Shown here piece after piece: positions 11,188 to 21,098 of a stretch of 64,000 nt of DNA. The position numbers and the translations under genes were made by a program. How positions within the stretch are numbered: position 1 is the stretch's first letter; each line of letters begins with the position of its first letter. The notes beneath the pieces were generated by a model. The model was not told where the DNA came from and made no database searches. It saw only the letters and a program-made list of their open reading frames with translations. Source of the DNA: Bdellovibrionales bacterium (GTDB lineage Bacteria; Bdellovibrionota; Bdellovibrionia; Bdellovibrionales; UBA1609); contig JAHDFM010000007.1 of the NCBI GenBank assembly GCA_020628165.1, positions 60,336-124,335 on the forward strand, written 5' to 3'.

Positions 11188-12771
11188 ATGTTTAAATTAA
11201 TTACAGTTGCTTTAACGAGCTTATTGCTATCTGTTTCTTGTACAAAAAAACAAAAAACAGAATACGGCTTAGACCACAAAGAAACTTTAAAAATTAACAT
11301 TACAACTGAACCACCAACTCTTGACTGGAGCAAATCAACAGACACCACCTCTGCTCTTATTCAAGACAATATCATGGAAGGCCTTGTTGATTACAACTTT
11401 GATGACCCAGACCTCAGCTTAAAACCATCACTTGCAAAAGAATGGAGCTCAACTAACAAAGAGCAAACATGGACCTTCACTCTTCGCAAAGGTGTAAAGT
11501 GGACAGATGGTGTTGAGCTCACCCCACAACATGTTGTTGACGGTTGGGAAAGGTTACTAAGCCCAGCGACAGCTTCTGAATACGCTTACTTTTTGTATGG
11601 CATTAAAAATGCTAGCAAGTACAACAAAGGCGAGATCAAAGACTTTAAAGAAGTTGGCGTTAAGATCAACGACAAAGGACAGATCGTTGTCGAGCTCGAA
11701 GGACCACAAAGTTATTTCCCATACTTGCTCACTCACCACTGCACATACCCAGTCAGAAAAGACATCATTGCAAAACACGGAGACCGTTGGACAAATCCAG
11801 CTAACATTGTCACATTGGGTGCTTACAACCTAAAAACATGGGAACATGACAAGGCCATAGTTTTAGAACGCAACGAAAACTACTACGGTGAAAAAGCAAA
11901 AACTAAAAATATTCTTGCCTACATGATCAAAGAAGCTTCTACAGCTATCACTCTTTTTGAAACTGGCAAGTTAGATGTGCAAGGCAACCTTCCATCAGCT
12001 GAGCTCAAAGCTCTTAAGAAAAAACCTGAGTTCAAACAAAACGGAATTTTACTGCTTTACTACTACGGCATGAACACTACAAAACCACCACTCAACAATG
12101 TCAATTTCCGTAAAGCCATTTCTCACGCTATCAACAGAGACGAAATCACAACGATGTTAGATGGCGGCCAAAAGCCAATGACTAGCTGGGTGCCTCCAGG
12201 CATGTTTGGTTTCGAACCTGAAAAAGGAACCAAGTTCAACCCAAGTAAAGCTAAAGAATTTTTAGCGAAGGCTGGTTACAACGAAGAGAACAAACCACCT
12301 AAAATTGAACTCGCATACAACACCAATGAAGATCACAAACGAATTGCTGAGAACGTACAGGCTCAATTAAAAAAACACCTTGGTGTAACAGTAGAAATTA
12401 AAAATGAAGAGTGGAAGAGTTACTTAGGTAAGTTAAAATCAAACACTCCTCATATCTATCGCATGGGTTGGGTGGCTGACTTTCCTGATCCAGACAACTT
12501 CTTAAACCTTATGACATCTTACTCTGACAACAACCACACTAACTGGGGCAACCCACAGTTTGACACCCTTATAAAAAAGGCTGTGAGTGTTGATAAAAAA
12601 GAAGAGCGTCGTGAGCTTTACTCTAAAGCACAAAAAATATTAACTGAGCAAGATGTTCCTGTGATTCCAATCTACTCAGGTGTGTCACACTTACTCATTA
12701 ATAAACGCGTTCAAAACTACCCAATGAACGTTATGGGTCGTAGAAAATTTAAAGAGGTTGTACTTAAGTGA
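11188..12771 (+). CDS. oppA: Oligopeptide ABC transporter substrate-binding lipoprotein
   Basis: Lipobox-like LLLSVSC; SBP_bac_5 pattern (EPPTLDWSKSTDT, WTFTLRKGVKWTDG). Confidence 0.93.
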   Translation: MFKLITVALTSLLLSVSCTKKQKTEYGLDHKETLKINITTEPPTLDWSKSTDTTSALIQDNIMEGLVDYNFDDPDLSLKPSLAKEWSSTNKEQTWTFTLRKGVKWTDGVELTPQHVVDGWERLLSPATASEYAYFLYGIKNASKYNKGEIKDFKEVGVKINDKGQIVVELEGPQSYFPYLLTHHCTYPVRKDIIAKHGDRWTNPANIVTLGAYNLKTWEHDKAIVLERNENYYGEKAKTKNILAYMIKEASTAITLFETGKLDVQGNLPSAELKALKKKPEFKQNGILLLYYYGMNTTKPPLNNVNFRKAISHAINRDEITTMLDGGQKPMTSWVPPGMFGFEPEKGTKFNPSKAKEFLAKAGYNEENKPPKIELAYNTNEDHKRIAENVQAQLKKHLGVTVEIKNEEWKSYLGKLKSNTPHIYRMGWVADFPDPDNFLNLMTSYSDNNHTNWGNPQFDTLIKKAVSVDKKEERRELYSKAQKILTEQDVPVIPIYSGVSHLLINKRVQNYPMNVMGRRKFKEVVLK

Positions 12772-13847
12772 TTGAAAAAATAAGAGCCTATTCATTTCCA
12801 GCACTGCTTGTATGGCTCTTATTTTTAGTCATCAACAGTTTCTTTGGCTTCTCCATGCACCCTTTGGTCATCAAAGGGACCATGGTTTTGCTCGTAGTGG
12901 CATTTGGTTACTACGTCGTCAATATGAAGCTTTTTTCCTATGTCACTCATAGGATCATAGATGCCTTCTTGGCCTTTTTTGCCATTGCTACCATGACATT
13001 TTTATTACTTCGCTTGCTACCAGGAGGGCCTTTTGATCAAGAAAAGACTCTTCCTCCTGAGATCATGGCTAACATTGCAAAAAAGTACAATTTAGATGCC
13101 CCCATTTATCAACAGTATTTTGACTATATTTCTGGCCTATTCACGTTAGATCTCGGCGAATCCTACAAATACATAGGCCGTCCTATTACAGAAATGCTCA
13201 TTGAAGTTTTACCTGCCAGTGTTGAACTTGGAGTCTTCTCACTTTTACTTGCCTTTATTCTTGGTATACCGGCAGGTGTTTTATCAGCAGCTAATCACAA
13301 TAAGTTTTTAGATCGACTGTTGATGTTTGGGTCTATTAGTGGTGTTGCCTTGCCATCTTTTGTTGTGGCTCCATTTTTAATTTTAATTTTTGCATTTAAA
13401 CTAGAGTGGCTGCCAGCCGCTCTATGGGATGGTCCTAGCTATTATATCTTGCCTGTTCTTGCTTTGGGTTCACGTCCAGCAGCAACCATTGCAAGACTGA
13501 CTAGAGCAAGTGTTCTTGAAGTGATTGCCTCAGATTACATTCGTACGGCAAAAGCTAAAGGTCTTTCACGTTTAAAAGTTTTGTTTAAACATGTATTGAA
13601 AAATTCGCTGTTACCAGTGCTAACTATTTCAGGACCCCTCGTTGCAGGCCTACTATCAGGGTCTTTCATTGTGGAGCTGATCTTTGCAATTCCTGGCATG
13701 GCCAAACACTTTGTTCAAAGTGTTAACAACCGAGACTACCCATTAATTATGGGTGTGACCTTGCTTTATTCTGGGCTTTTGATTCTATCAAACTTGATTG
13801 TTGATTTACTTTATTCATATTTTGATCCAAGGATAAAACTATCATGA
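12768..13847 (+). CDS. oppB: Oligopeptide ABC transporter permease OppB
   Basis: Multi-TM; R-T-A-K-A-K-G-L EAA loop (YIRTAKAKGLSRLKVLFKHVLKNSLLPV); overlaps oppA stop. Confidence 0.93.
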   Translation: MIEKIRAYSFPALLVWLLFLVINSFFGFSMHPLVIKGTMVLLVVAFGYYVVNMKLFSYVTHRIIDAFLAFFAIATMTFLLLRLLPGGPFDQEKTLPPEIMANIAKKYNLDAPIYQQYFDYISGLFTLDLGESYKYIGRPITEMLIEVLPASVELGVFSLLLAFILGIPAGVLSAANHNKFLDRLLMFGSISGVALPSFVVAPFLILIFAFKLEWLPAALWDGPSYYILPVLALGSRPAATIARLTRASVLEVIASDYIRTAKAKGLSRLKVLFKHVLKNSLLPVLTISGPLVAGLLSGSFIVELIFAIPGMAKHFVQSVNNRDYPLIMGVTLLYSGLLILSNLIVDLLYSYFDPRIKLS

Positions 13848-14767
13848 CGACCATAGCACCAACACTACAAGCTGACACAGCCGTGGCCTCTAAAAGTCTT
13901 TGGCAAGATTCAATGAGCCGCCTGAAAAAAAACAAAGCGGCTATGATCTCCTTGTATTTTATTATCTTCTTGTGCTTTGTATCTTTATTCGCAAAATACA
14001 TTGCTCCTTATTCGTTTGAAACTCAGAACATGGATGCAATCCTGCAAGGCCCGAGCTCCAAATACTGGCTGGGCACTGACAGTCTTGGTCGCGACTTACT
14101 ATCGCGTCTCATTTACGGTGCTAGAATGTCTATGGCCGTTGCCATTTTTACGGCGATCATATCACTAGTGATTGGAAGTGTTTTTGGAGCCATCTCTGGT
14201 TGGTTTGGTGGCTGGGTTGACCGAATAATGATGAGAATTGTGGACATGCTCTTTTCAATTCCAAGCCTTGTCTTACTTATTTTAGTGAAAGTGATCTTTG
14301 ACTCTCTCAACCTCTTTGAAAACCCTGAGCTCAAGGCCCTCACCAGCACGCTGATGGCACTGAGCCTGACCAGCTGGGTGACTCTTGCCCGAGTTGTTCG
14401 AGGCCAAGTTTTACAAGCTAAAGAAATGCTTTATGTGGAAGCGGCAAGATCTATTGGAGCTGGCTCTGCTTACACTCTATGGAAGCATGTGATTCCAAAT
14501 ATCATTGGACCTATTGTTGTACTATTAACGCTACAAATCCCTGGTAACATTCTCTTTGAAAGTTTCTTGGCCTTTTTAGGGTTGGGTTTGCAACCTCCAT
14601 TCAGCAGTTGGGGTGTTCTGGCCAACGAGGGTTGGTCTCTCATGAGAAGTTACCCTCACCTCATCATTTGGCCAAGTGTTGCCATGGCACTCACTTTGTA
14701 TGCTTTCAGCTACTTAGGAGATGGCCTTAGAGACGCTCTGGACCCTAAAATGCGCGGTCGTATGTAA
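13844..14767 (+). CDS. oppC: Oligopeptide ABC transporter permease OppC
   Basis: WLGTDSLGRDLLSRLIYGARMS and AARSIGAGSAYTLWKHVIPNIIGPIVV motifs. Confidence 0.94.
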   Translation: MTTIAPTLQADTAVASKSLWQDSMSRLKKNKAAMISLYFIIFLCFVSLFAKYIAPYSFETQNMDAILQGPSSKYWLGTDSLGRDLLSRLIYGARMSMAVAIFTAIISLVIGSVFGAISGWFGGWVDRIMMRIVDMLFSIPSLVLLILVKVIFDSLNLFENPELKALTSTLMALSLTSWVTLARVVRGQVLQAKEMLYVEAARSIGAGSAYTLWKHVIPNIIGPIVVLLTLQIPGNILFESFLAFLGLGLQPPFSSWGVLANEGWSLMRSYPHLIIWPSVAMALTLYAFSYLGDGLRDALDPKMRGRM

Positions 14768-14781
14768 GATATTAAAGCACA

Positions 14782-14812
14782 TGAAGCATTGATAAACCAA
14801 ATCAATGCTTCA
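14782..14812 (+). terminator. Stable hairpin downstream of oppABC (no clear U-tract)
   Basis: Perfect 12-bp arms TGAAGCATTGAT / ATCAATGCTTCA, 15 nt after the oppC stop. Confidence 0.55.
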
Positions 14813-15048
14813 ACCCCATGCCCCAGACCTCTTGTTTGTTATTACAATTAGTAGATCCATTCACCGTAGAACTTTTCGATAGTTTCTAGTTATTCTAACT
14901 TATTTACAAACCAACTTTTAAACTCAATCTTTTATGATAAATTTTAGAAATAATTTACAAGTAGAACTCAAGCTTTTTTAATGTCGATATCAAAGTTGTT
15001 CCAACAAAGATGAGACAAAAAACTAAGTTAGTCATAAAAGGAAAAACA

Positions 15049-15450
15049 ATGTTTAAAACTATATATTACATAGCATTTTCTGTATTAATTTTAGCAAATA
15101 CAAATGCCCAAGCTTCACTCTGGATTGGTGGTAGTAAAATTGATTTTTTAAGTAATGACTCTCAAACTCAATATAAAGTTTATTGTATAGATCAGAAGCT
15201 TGAGAGTGATATTTATAATTCAATAAATTTTGGAATATCTGAAAAGTTTAATAGAGTAAATAGAAGTAAACACTCGTACATCCCTTATCAAATTTATTTA
15301 GATGAACCGAATGAAGACGTTAGACTTTACGCCACTGATTATATATTTAAAATCAACCTCGTCGCTCCTGAAAGCAATGAAGGCAGTCCTAGTGATAACT
15401 TAATTGAGGTTAGATTTCCTAAAAACCTTTGTAGCCTAGTCATTTTATAA
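15049..15450 (+). CDS. Small secreted hypothetical protein
   Basis: From ATG 15049: signal peptide MFKTIYYIAFSVLILANTNAQAS with upstream AAAGGAA. Confidence 0.6.
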   Translation: MFKTIYYIAFSVLILANTNAQASLWIGGSKIDFLSNDSQTQYKVYCIDQKLESDIYNSINFGISEKFNRVNRSKHSYIPYQIYLDEPNEDVRLYATDYIFKINLVAPESNEGSPSDNLIEVRFPKNLCSLVIL

Positions 15451-15745
15451 AAATAGAGTGCCCAATCAAAATCATCGGGTAAGATCTTAAAATGTATAAA
15501 AAATTTGCCTTTTTCCTACTCAAGCAAAAGAGCAAATTAGCAAGTTTTTGTGGTCATTCAGCTATTAGATATGCTTATGTTTCTATATAAAATATAGACT
15601 CATAAGCCTATCACTACCTTTCTCCATCAAAATTTCTTATCTTTAAAGAACTTCTTGATATATTTAATTTGAAATACTTTAGTTTCATATTCATTTTATC
15701 TTTATTGGATCATGATTCAGGAGGGAGGGCACAATCTTTAAAACA

Positions 15746-16177
15746 TTGAAAAGCTTAAAGCTTAGGTTGGTGTTGAAGTACAGCCTGGGCCTATTATTAA
15801 TAACCAGCTTTCAACCTTCATTTGCTGACGACAATGAAGCAAAACTGAGTTTTTTAAATATTGCGCAAGCTAATAACTTACCGTTACACAGTTATGAATA
15901 TGACGATGAAGAATACATATTTAGCGAGTTTGAAATGCAACACTATGGTTCACAGGCATTGACCTTTGGTCGGCTTTTTGGGGCGAATGGCCCCAATCTC
16001 GAAACCCTTCATCTAGAAGTGAATGCCACTTACTTTTGGTTACTGAACAACAAAGATCTCTGCAGACAAAGCTTCCACAAAGATAAAGAGGTTATCGAAG
16101 TGTACACAGAGTGTATACGCGGCAACGATTTACTAATGACCTACCCTAAAAAGTTCAATCCACGCACATACAATTAA
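15746..16177 (+). CDS. Small secreted hypothetical protein (TTG start)
   Basis: Signal-peptide-like N-terminus KYSLGLLLITSFQPSFA; GGAGGGAGG upstream of TTG. Confidence 0.6.
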   Translation: MKSLKLRLVLKYSLGLLLITSFQPSFADDNEAKLSFLNIAQANNLPLHSYEYDDEEYIFSEFEMQHYGSQALTFGRLFGANGPNLETLHLEVNATYFWLLNNKDLCRQSFHKDKEVIEVYTECIRGNDLLMTYPKKFNPRTYN

Positions 16178-16540
16178 TTTCTATCTAAACGTGTTCACGA
16201 TGAAATTGTAAACATGAAAAATTACGGTTTTTAATGAAACTCAATAACAGTATCGCTATTTCAAGCTCTTTCATAACTTAACTTTTTTTAATTCAAAATA
16301 TCAAAAAAATCACTTCTTTCTGAAGGCTTTAGCTAGTTGAAATCGCAGAAGAATCTTAACTAAACATTAGTTTTTTGATCTGTTTATTTTTTTAACAGTC
16401 TATAAATCTTAATCACTTATTTAACGAATTACAAATTTAAAGGCACCCTCATTTGGCTGAGCTATTGCAATATTTAAGTTAAAAACAGTTATGAACTTAT
16501 TTTTGTCTCATATCAATACATTAATATTTCTGGAGTCATT

Positions 16541-17935
16541 GTGATGAAAACTAAAAAAAATTTTGTTTTAAAGCTTATTGTTTTAACCCTTGTTTTTTTT
16601 GCTTTTCAAAACTGTGCGCCAGTGGAAAACCCTGACTCAATAGATGTGGCATCTAATGCGAGTGAAGCAGACTTCAATGGATCTCCAGTGAACCCAACAC
16701 CTCCAACTGAGCCACCTAGCAGTGCACCTCCTGTTATTGAACCCACTCCCGTCGAACCTCCAGTCAGTGTCAACCCACCACCAACTGAGCCAGCTCCTGC
16801 GCCCACTCCAACTCCTGTTCCAACACCCATTCCTGATCCAGCTCCAACACCAACACCAGATCCAGCACCTGAAGAAGGTCTCAATGGTATGTCTAAAAAT
16901 GCAACTTGTAACATTCATATCAGTGTTAATGGTAATAACTCCAATGATGGTTCATTCAATAAACCAGTAAAAGACATTACAACGGCTCTCAACAAAATCA
17001 GTAAAAAAGGCACTGTTTGTTTTTTAGCTGGTAACTACAACCCAATAAAATTACAAAATATTAAGGCACCAAAAGAGAAGCCTTTAATTTTAAAAGCGCA
17101 TAACAGTGCGATTGGAAAAGTATTTATTATTGGCAACGATGTCGGTCGTGGCATCGGAATTTCATTCTACTCATCTTCAAATATTGTCGTCAGAGATTTT
17201 ACAATAAGAAACCTTCAAAAAGGTATTTCATACTATAGTGTTTCTGGCGGGGGAATTTACAATAACATAATTGAGCGTGTTGGATTAGAAGCCATACATG
17301 TTGGGGCCCACTTAAATTATTCAACGAGGCAGTTTGAAGATGGCCCATCATCTTACATTGAAGTCGTTGATAATACCATTAACGGCACTGGCTATAAGAT
17401 TGAAAATGGACAACGACACGATTATGGTGAAGGCATTTATATTGGAACTGGGGCAAAGCCTGGAGATAAAACAAATAATATTCTTGTAAAAGGCAACTCA
17501 ATCAAAGACACCTCTGCAGAGGCCATTGAGGTCAAGCCACATGCACAATATGTGGATGTCATAGAAAATACGATTGAAAAAGTAAATTTAAAGTACAGTG
17601 GTGCTATCACTATTGCTATATCGGCTAGGTACGCTCCCAACAGTCACACGCGAGTGATTGGCAATACTATCAAAGATGTGACAACAAGAAGATTCTCTAT
17701 TGCCGGTATTGTGGTAGGGAACGGAACAACAGAAGTGATTGGCAACACCGTCAGTGATGTTCAAGGTGGACGCTCTATCCGAGTTGTTAAAGCGTTTCAC
17801 AACTCAAATGCACGCAATGTGGTTATTAAAAACAATACGATCTATGGTGGTAAAATTGCAATCAATGATGGAGATTCTGGCTACCCAGGCATGACTGGTA
17901 TCGTTGAGTCGAGTGGCAACGTCATCAAGCCATAA
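16541..17935 (+). CDS. Lipoprotein with Pro-rich linker and right-handed parallel beta-helix domain
   Basis: Lipobox-like FFAFQNC; ~60-aa Pro/Thr/Glu linker; repeated IENTI/VIGNTI-type rungs. Confidence 0.8.
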   Translation: MMKTKKNFVLKLIVLTLVFFAFQNCAPVENPDSIDVASNASEADFNGSPVNPTPPTEPPSSAPPVIEPTPVEPPVSVNPPPTEPAPAPTPTPVPTPIPDPAPTPTPDPAPEEGLNGMSKNATCNIHISVNGNNSNDGSFNKPVKDITTALNKISKKGTVCFLAGNYNPIKLQNIKAPKEKPLILKAHNSAIGKVFIIGNDVGRGIGISFYSSSNIVVRDFTIRNLQKGISYYSVSGGGIYNNIIERVGLEAIHVGAHLNYSTRQFEDGPSSYIEVVDNTINGTGYKIENGQRHDYGEGIYIGTGAKPGDKTNNILVKGNSIKDTSAEAIEVKPHAQYVDVIENTIEKVNLKYSGAITIAISARYAPNSHTRVIGNTIKDVTTRRFSIAGIVVGNGTTEVIGNTVSDVQGGRSIRVVKAFHNSNARNVVIKNNTIYGGKIAINDGDSGYPGMTGIVESSGNVIKP

Positions 17936-17936
17936 T

Positions 17937-18791
17937 TCATTGGCCTAAATTTAATTTTAAGGCAAAATTAAATCTGATTGGAAAATGATCAGAGCCATTC
18001 ACTACTAACTGCTCGGCAAATAGTGAGCTTTCCTCTAGCCCACGATAATAGATATGATCGAGCTCTAACAACCACTCATACCTTTTGAATTTTTTTTCTT
18101 GAATGCCAAAAGTTGCAAATTCTTCATCCAGAAATTGTTTTTTCCATCTATGCCAAGTATTAAAATCACCCACAATCATTAAAGGCCCTTTGTGCTCTCT
18201 AACAATATCTGTGATTTGTCGAATATGATCTTTAAAGGCATTGATCAGGTTGAAATTGAGTATGTGCACATTGACTAACAGTAAAGATTCATTTGAGTCT
18301 TCAATGTTGTAGTATTGAAATAAGCTCACTTTTGGAGTGAAAAAGTTGAACTCCCTCTTGGGGCTTTCCACCATCAGTTCTTTATAAGGTTTAACTTTAG
18401 AACCCGTCATGACCCCATTTCTCACCCCTTTGCGCGATGTCCAACTGTTCGCAAAGCTCCAATTTAAATCTGAGTCTAGCAGTCCACAAACGCTTTCTGT
18501 ATCAACTCCCTCTTGTAAAACAACAAAGTCTGAGCCAACAGTGATTTCTGAGTAAACTTGGGGCCAGTTTTGATTTTTGGCTTTTTGTATATTCCAAACC
18601 AACATAGAAAGTGGAACCCCCACAGGAATGGCTTGATTGACAACTTGATCATTATTGCTAACAGTACCACTTGAGGTTGCAACTCCTGAGTTGATCGCTC
18701 TGTCGCAACTGTTTGAAGCTAAGTTCGTAGTCAGCTCAGCAAAAGCTTGAAACGCTAAAAAAGTAGTAATGATCACTAATAAGTACTTCAC
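17937..18791 (-). CDS. Secreted endonuclease/exonuclease/phosphatase-family protein
   Basis: Signal peptide; VWNIQKAK, VVLQEGVD, VGDFNTWHRW, LDHIYYRG and SDHFPIRF motifs. Confidence 0.85.
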   Translation of the reverse strand: MKYLLVIITTFLAFQAFAELTTNLASNSCDRAINSGVATSSGTVSNNDQVVNQAIPVGVPLSMLVWNIQKAKNQNWPQVYSEITVGSDFVVLQEGVDTESVCGLLDSDLNWSFANSWTSRKGVRNGVMTGSKVKPYKELMVESPKREFNFFTPKVSLFQYYNIEDSNESLLLVNVHILNFNLINAFKDHIRQITDIVREHKGPLMIVGDFNTWHRWKKQFLDEEFATFGIQEKKFKRYEWLLELDHIYYRGLEESSLFAEQLVVNGSDHFPIRFNFALKLNLGQ

Positions 18792-18890
18792 TTATATTCC
18801 CCCCTATAAGTTACCTTTTCATATAGTAAATTTAACTACTATAACCAAGCTTGAGCCCTTATTTATTAACTTAAAAAAACTTAAATACAT

Positions 18891-20060
18891 CTAGAGCTGA
18901 GCACACAACGACTGACGAATCTTTAAATAGGATTCTGGTGGCTGAGGGCGTTTACGGATAAAGTTCAGTTGGCTGTCTTCGAAAGGAAGCGGGAACCAAT
19001 CTCCGTAGGCATCTAAAGTTGAAAATGTATACTTGTCTATTTGATTGCCTTCATGACGTAAAGAGTGTTTCTTTTTTAACAACATAAACTTGCGATCTTT
19101 GTACTTTGGAAAAATACTTCTTATTAGGTCAGGGATAAGCAGTTCATTTATGATTGCAGACCCATCAGAATAGGACTCATTAAAATTAGCAGTCACTTCA
19201 TTCTCAGCAAGAGTGTCGATGAAAAAATCATGCAATGTTAAATTGAGCTGATCCAAGACTTCTAAAACTTCATCATCAATTAAGGAACGACAATTCATAA
19301 ATAAACTCAAGGCCATTGCTTTAGTCTCTAAATCTATATGTTTTAGTTGAGCTTTGATTCTCTTAGCATTTATTTTTTGCAACAATTTGCCCAAACGCAT
19401 ATTAGGTCTGACATAAAAAAATGACAACTCGGGACCTGCAACCTTATCAGACGGTCGATATTTATTTGAAAATACGCTTTCGTTAAAGGTAAAGCTCACT
19501 CGTGGGTTGTCTTGATTGTCAGCAATGTATTCACTTAGAATTTTTTGCTCTTCGTCTCCTATATTAATGAAATCATCATTAGAACCTATAAAGCCATCCC
19601 ACCTTGGATACTCTTGCCACAGTGGCCGTGCGCCAACTCCATGACATTCTAAGCACTTTTTTGGCTCTGTCCATTTTGGCATAGGTTCTGCCAAATTCAT
19701 TTCAAGTAAGCGAGTTTTTTGCGCCAGCTCATCCCATTCTAAGGCTTCGATGACATCTGATTGGTTTGAATTTTGATGTGAACTGTAAGTGATAATAAAG
19801 GCGTCTTTCAAACTCCAAAATATGGGCCTTAACTGTGTCGGACTTGCTGGCAATAAAGCGCCTGACTTATACGACCAAGTGAGCTCATTGATACCAAACT
19901 GTTTCAGAACAGTAGATATATTATCAACAGATTTGATCTGATTTTTTTGAACGAAGTTTTGAAACTGTTTTGATAGACTTTGAGCAAATATTTGTGGGTG
20001 ACTCAGTAGTAACCCACAAATTAATAATTTATGAATAATTTTTAAAGAGGCCTTTCGCAA
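18891..20060 (-). CDS. Secreted hypothetical protein with one CXXCH haem c motif (TTG start)
   Basis: N-terminal signal KIIHKLLICGLLLSHPQIFAQ; motif KKCLECHG. Confidence 0.65.
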   Translation of the reverse strand: MRKASLKIIHKLLICGLLLSHPQIFAQSLSKQFQNFVQKNQIKSVDNISTVLKQFGINELTWSYKSGALLPASPTQLRPIFWSLKDAFIITYSSHQNSNQSDVIEALEWDELAQKTRLLEMNLAEPMPKWTEPKKCLECHGVGARPLWQEYPRWDGFIGSNDDFINIGDEEQKILSEYIADNQDNPRVSFTFNESVFSNKYRPSDKVAGPELSFFYVRPNMRLGKLLQKINAKRIKAQLKHIDLETKAMALSLFMNCRSLIDDEVLEVLDQLNLTLHDFFIDTLAENEVTANFNESYSDGSAIINELLIPDLIRSIFPKYKDRKFMLLKKKHSLRHEGNQIDKYTFSTLDAYGDWFPLPFEDSQLNFIRKRPQPPESYLKIRQSLCAQL

Positions 20061-20063
20061 GAC

Positions 20064-20660
20064 TTACTTTTCAACACAGGTGACATTGGAGGTTTTCAAA
20101 CTGTATTCAACGCCGCCCTTATTTAATGACATATTCACCGTAGCATTGAATTCTTTTTTAAAGTCTTTTGCCGTGGTGTAACCCTGTAAACTTAACTTTT
20201 TTGAAGCATAACTTGAAGTTGAAATATTCACAGACTTTCTAAAGCCTTCGTTCACTTTTGAAGAAATCACATAACTTAATGATGCTGGCACTTGAAATTG
20301 CTCATCTTCAAAAATAAAAGCTTCGCTGTTGTTAGCTTTTAGAGAGGCTGTTAACGTTGTATTTTTTAGTAAGTTCGCACCTTCAGAAATTGTTGGCCTA
20401 CTAAAAGTTGCGACTAGCTTGACATTTTTATTGGTGCACACAAGGTCAACTGTGTTGTCAAAATTATCATTGTAATAATCTTCATATTCAACTTCGTCAC
20501 CATTATCATCATAACAATATGGATAATCCAATTCATCTGGAGATGTGCCATCATAGACTAACTCAGAACAATCAAAGATATCATCTGGATACCCACCATA
20601 ACCTGAAGCTAACGCTGGTAGTGACGACAATGCAAACGCAACTAAAACTAGTAATCTCAT
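20064..20660 (-). CDS. Secreted hypothetical protein with acidic Tyr/Asp-rich N-terminal segment
   Basis: Start moved to ATG 20660: MRLLVLVAFALSSLPALASG with GGGGAGGG RBS; 4 nt before the next gene. Confidence 0.65.
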   Translation of the reverse strand: MRLLVLVAFALSSLPALASGYGGYPDDIFDCSELVYDGTSPDELDYPYCYDDNGDEVEYEDYYNDNFDNTVDLVCTNKNVKLVATFSRPTISEGANLLKNTTLTASLKANNSEAFIFEDEQFQVPASLSYVISSKVNEGFRKSVNISTSSYASKKLSLQGYTTAKDFKKEFNATVNMSLNKGGVEYSLKTSNVTCVEK

Positions 20661-20958
20661 AAATCCCTCCCCTATATTTAATTTATATTTTGTGAGTATC
20701 AAAAAAAGAGAGCTTAAGTCACTGAACAATGCTTTACACAAAAAAGTGATTCTGTAAAAAAGTGCGTAGAAAAAACTTAGAAATCTAAATGTTATATTTT
20801 TTTCAATTCATTTTTAAAAGCGATTCTCAATATTTAAGATGATTAAAACTGCCTCCCAAATTGCTACACGTTAGTGTATTGACGTTAATCATTTAATAAA
20901 GTTTAAGATCCAAGGCTTCGCCTATTCACCTCAATTATCATCATAGCTTCTATTTTTG

Positions 20959-21070
20959 TCATCCTGAGTGCAGCAAAAGATCTATTCACGCACTGCTGAA
21001 TTATTTTTTTGAGTCCTTCGCTGCGCTCATGATGACAGTTCGTTGCTCAAGATGACAGCTGGTTGCTCAG
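20959..21070. repeat. Dispersed GATGACA repeat copy with inverted arms and two 20-bp units
   Basis: gtcatcctgagtgcagcaaaaga ... tccttcgctgcgctcatgatgac, then tcatgatgacagttcgttgc / tcaagatgacagctggttgc. Confidence 0.7.
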
Positions 21071-21098
21071 TATTACGTTTTTTTTAATTATCGATACA

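Noticed and set aside
16606-16918. Two minus-strand Gly/Trp-rich ORFs opposite the Pro-rich linker
   Set aside because: Products of the CCA/CCT-rich linker read antisense (GVGVGAG, WCWCWSW).
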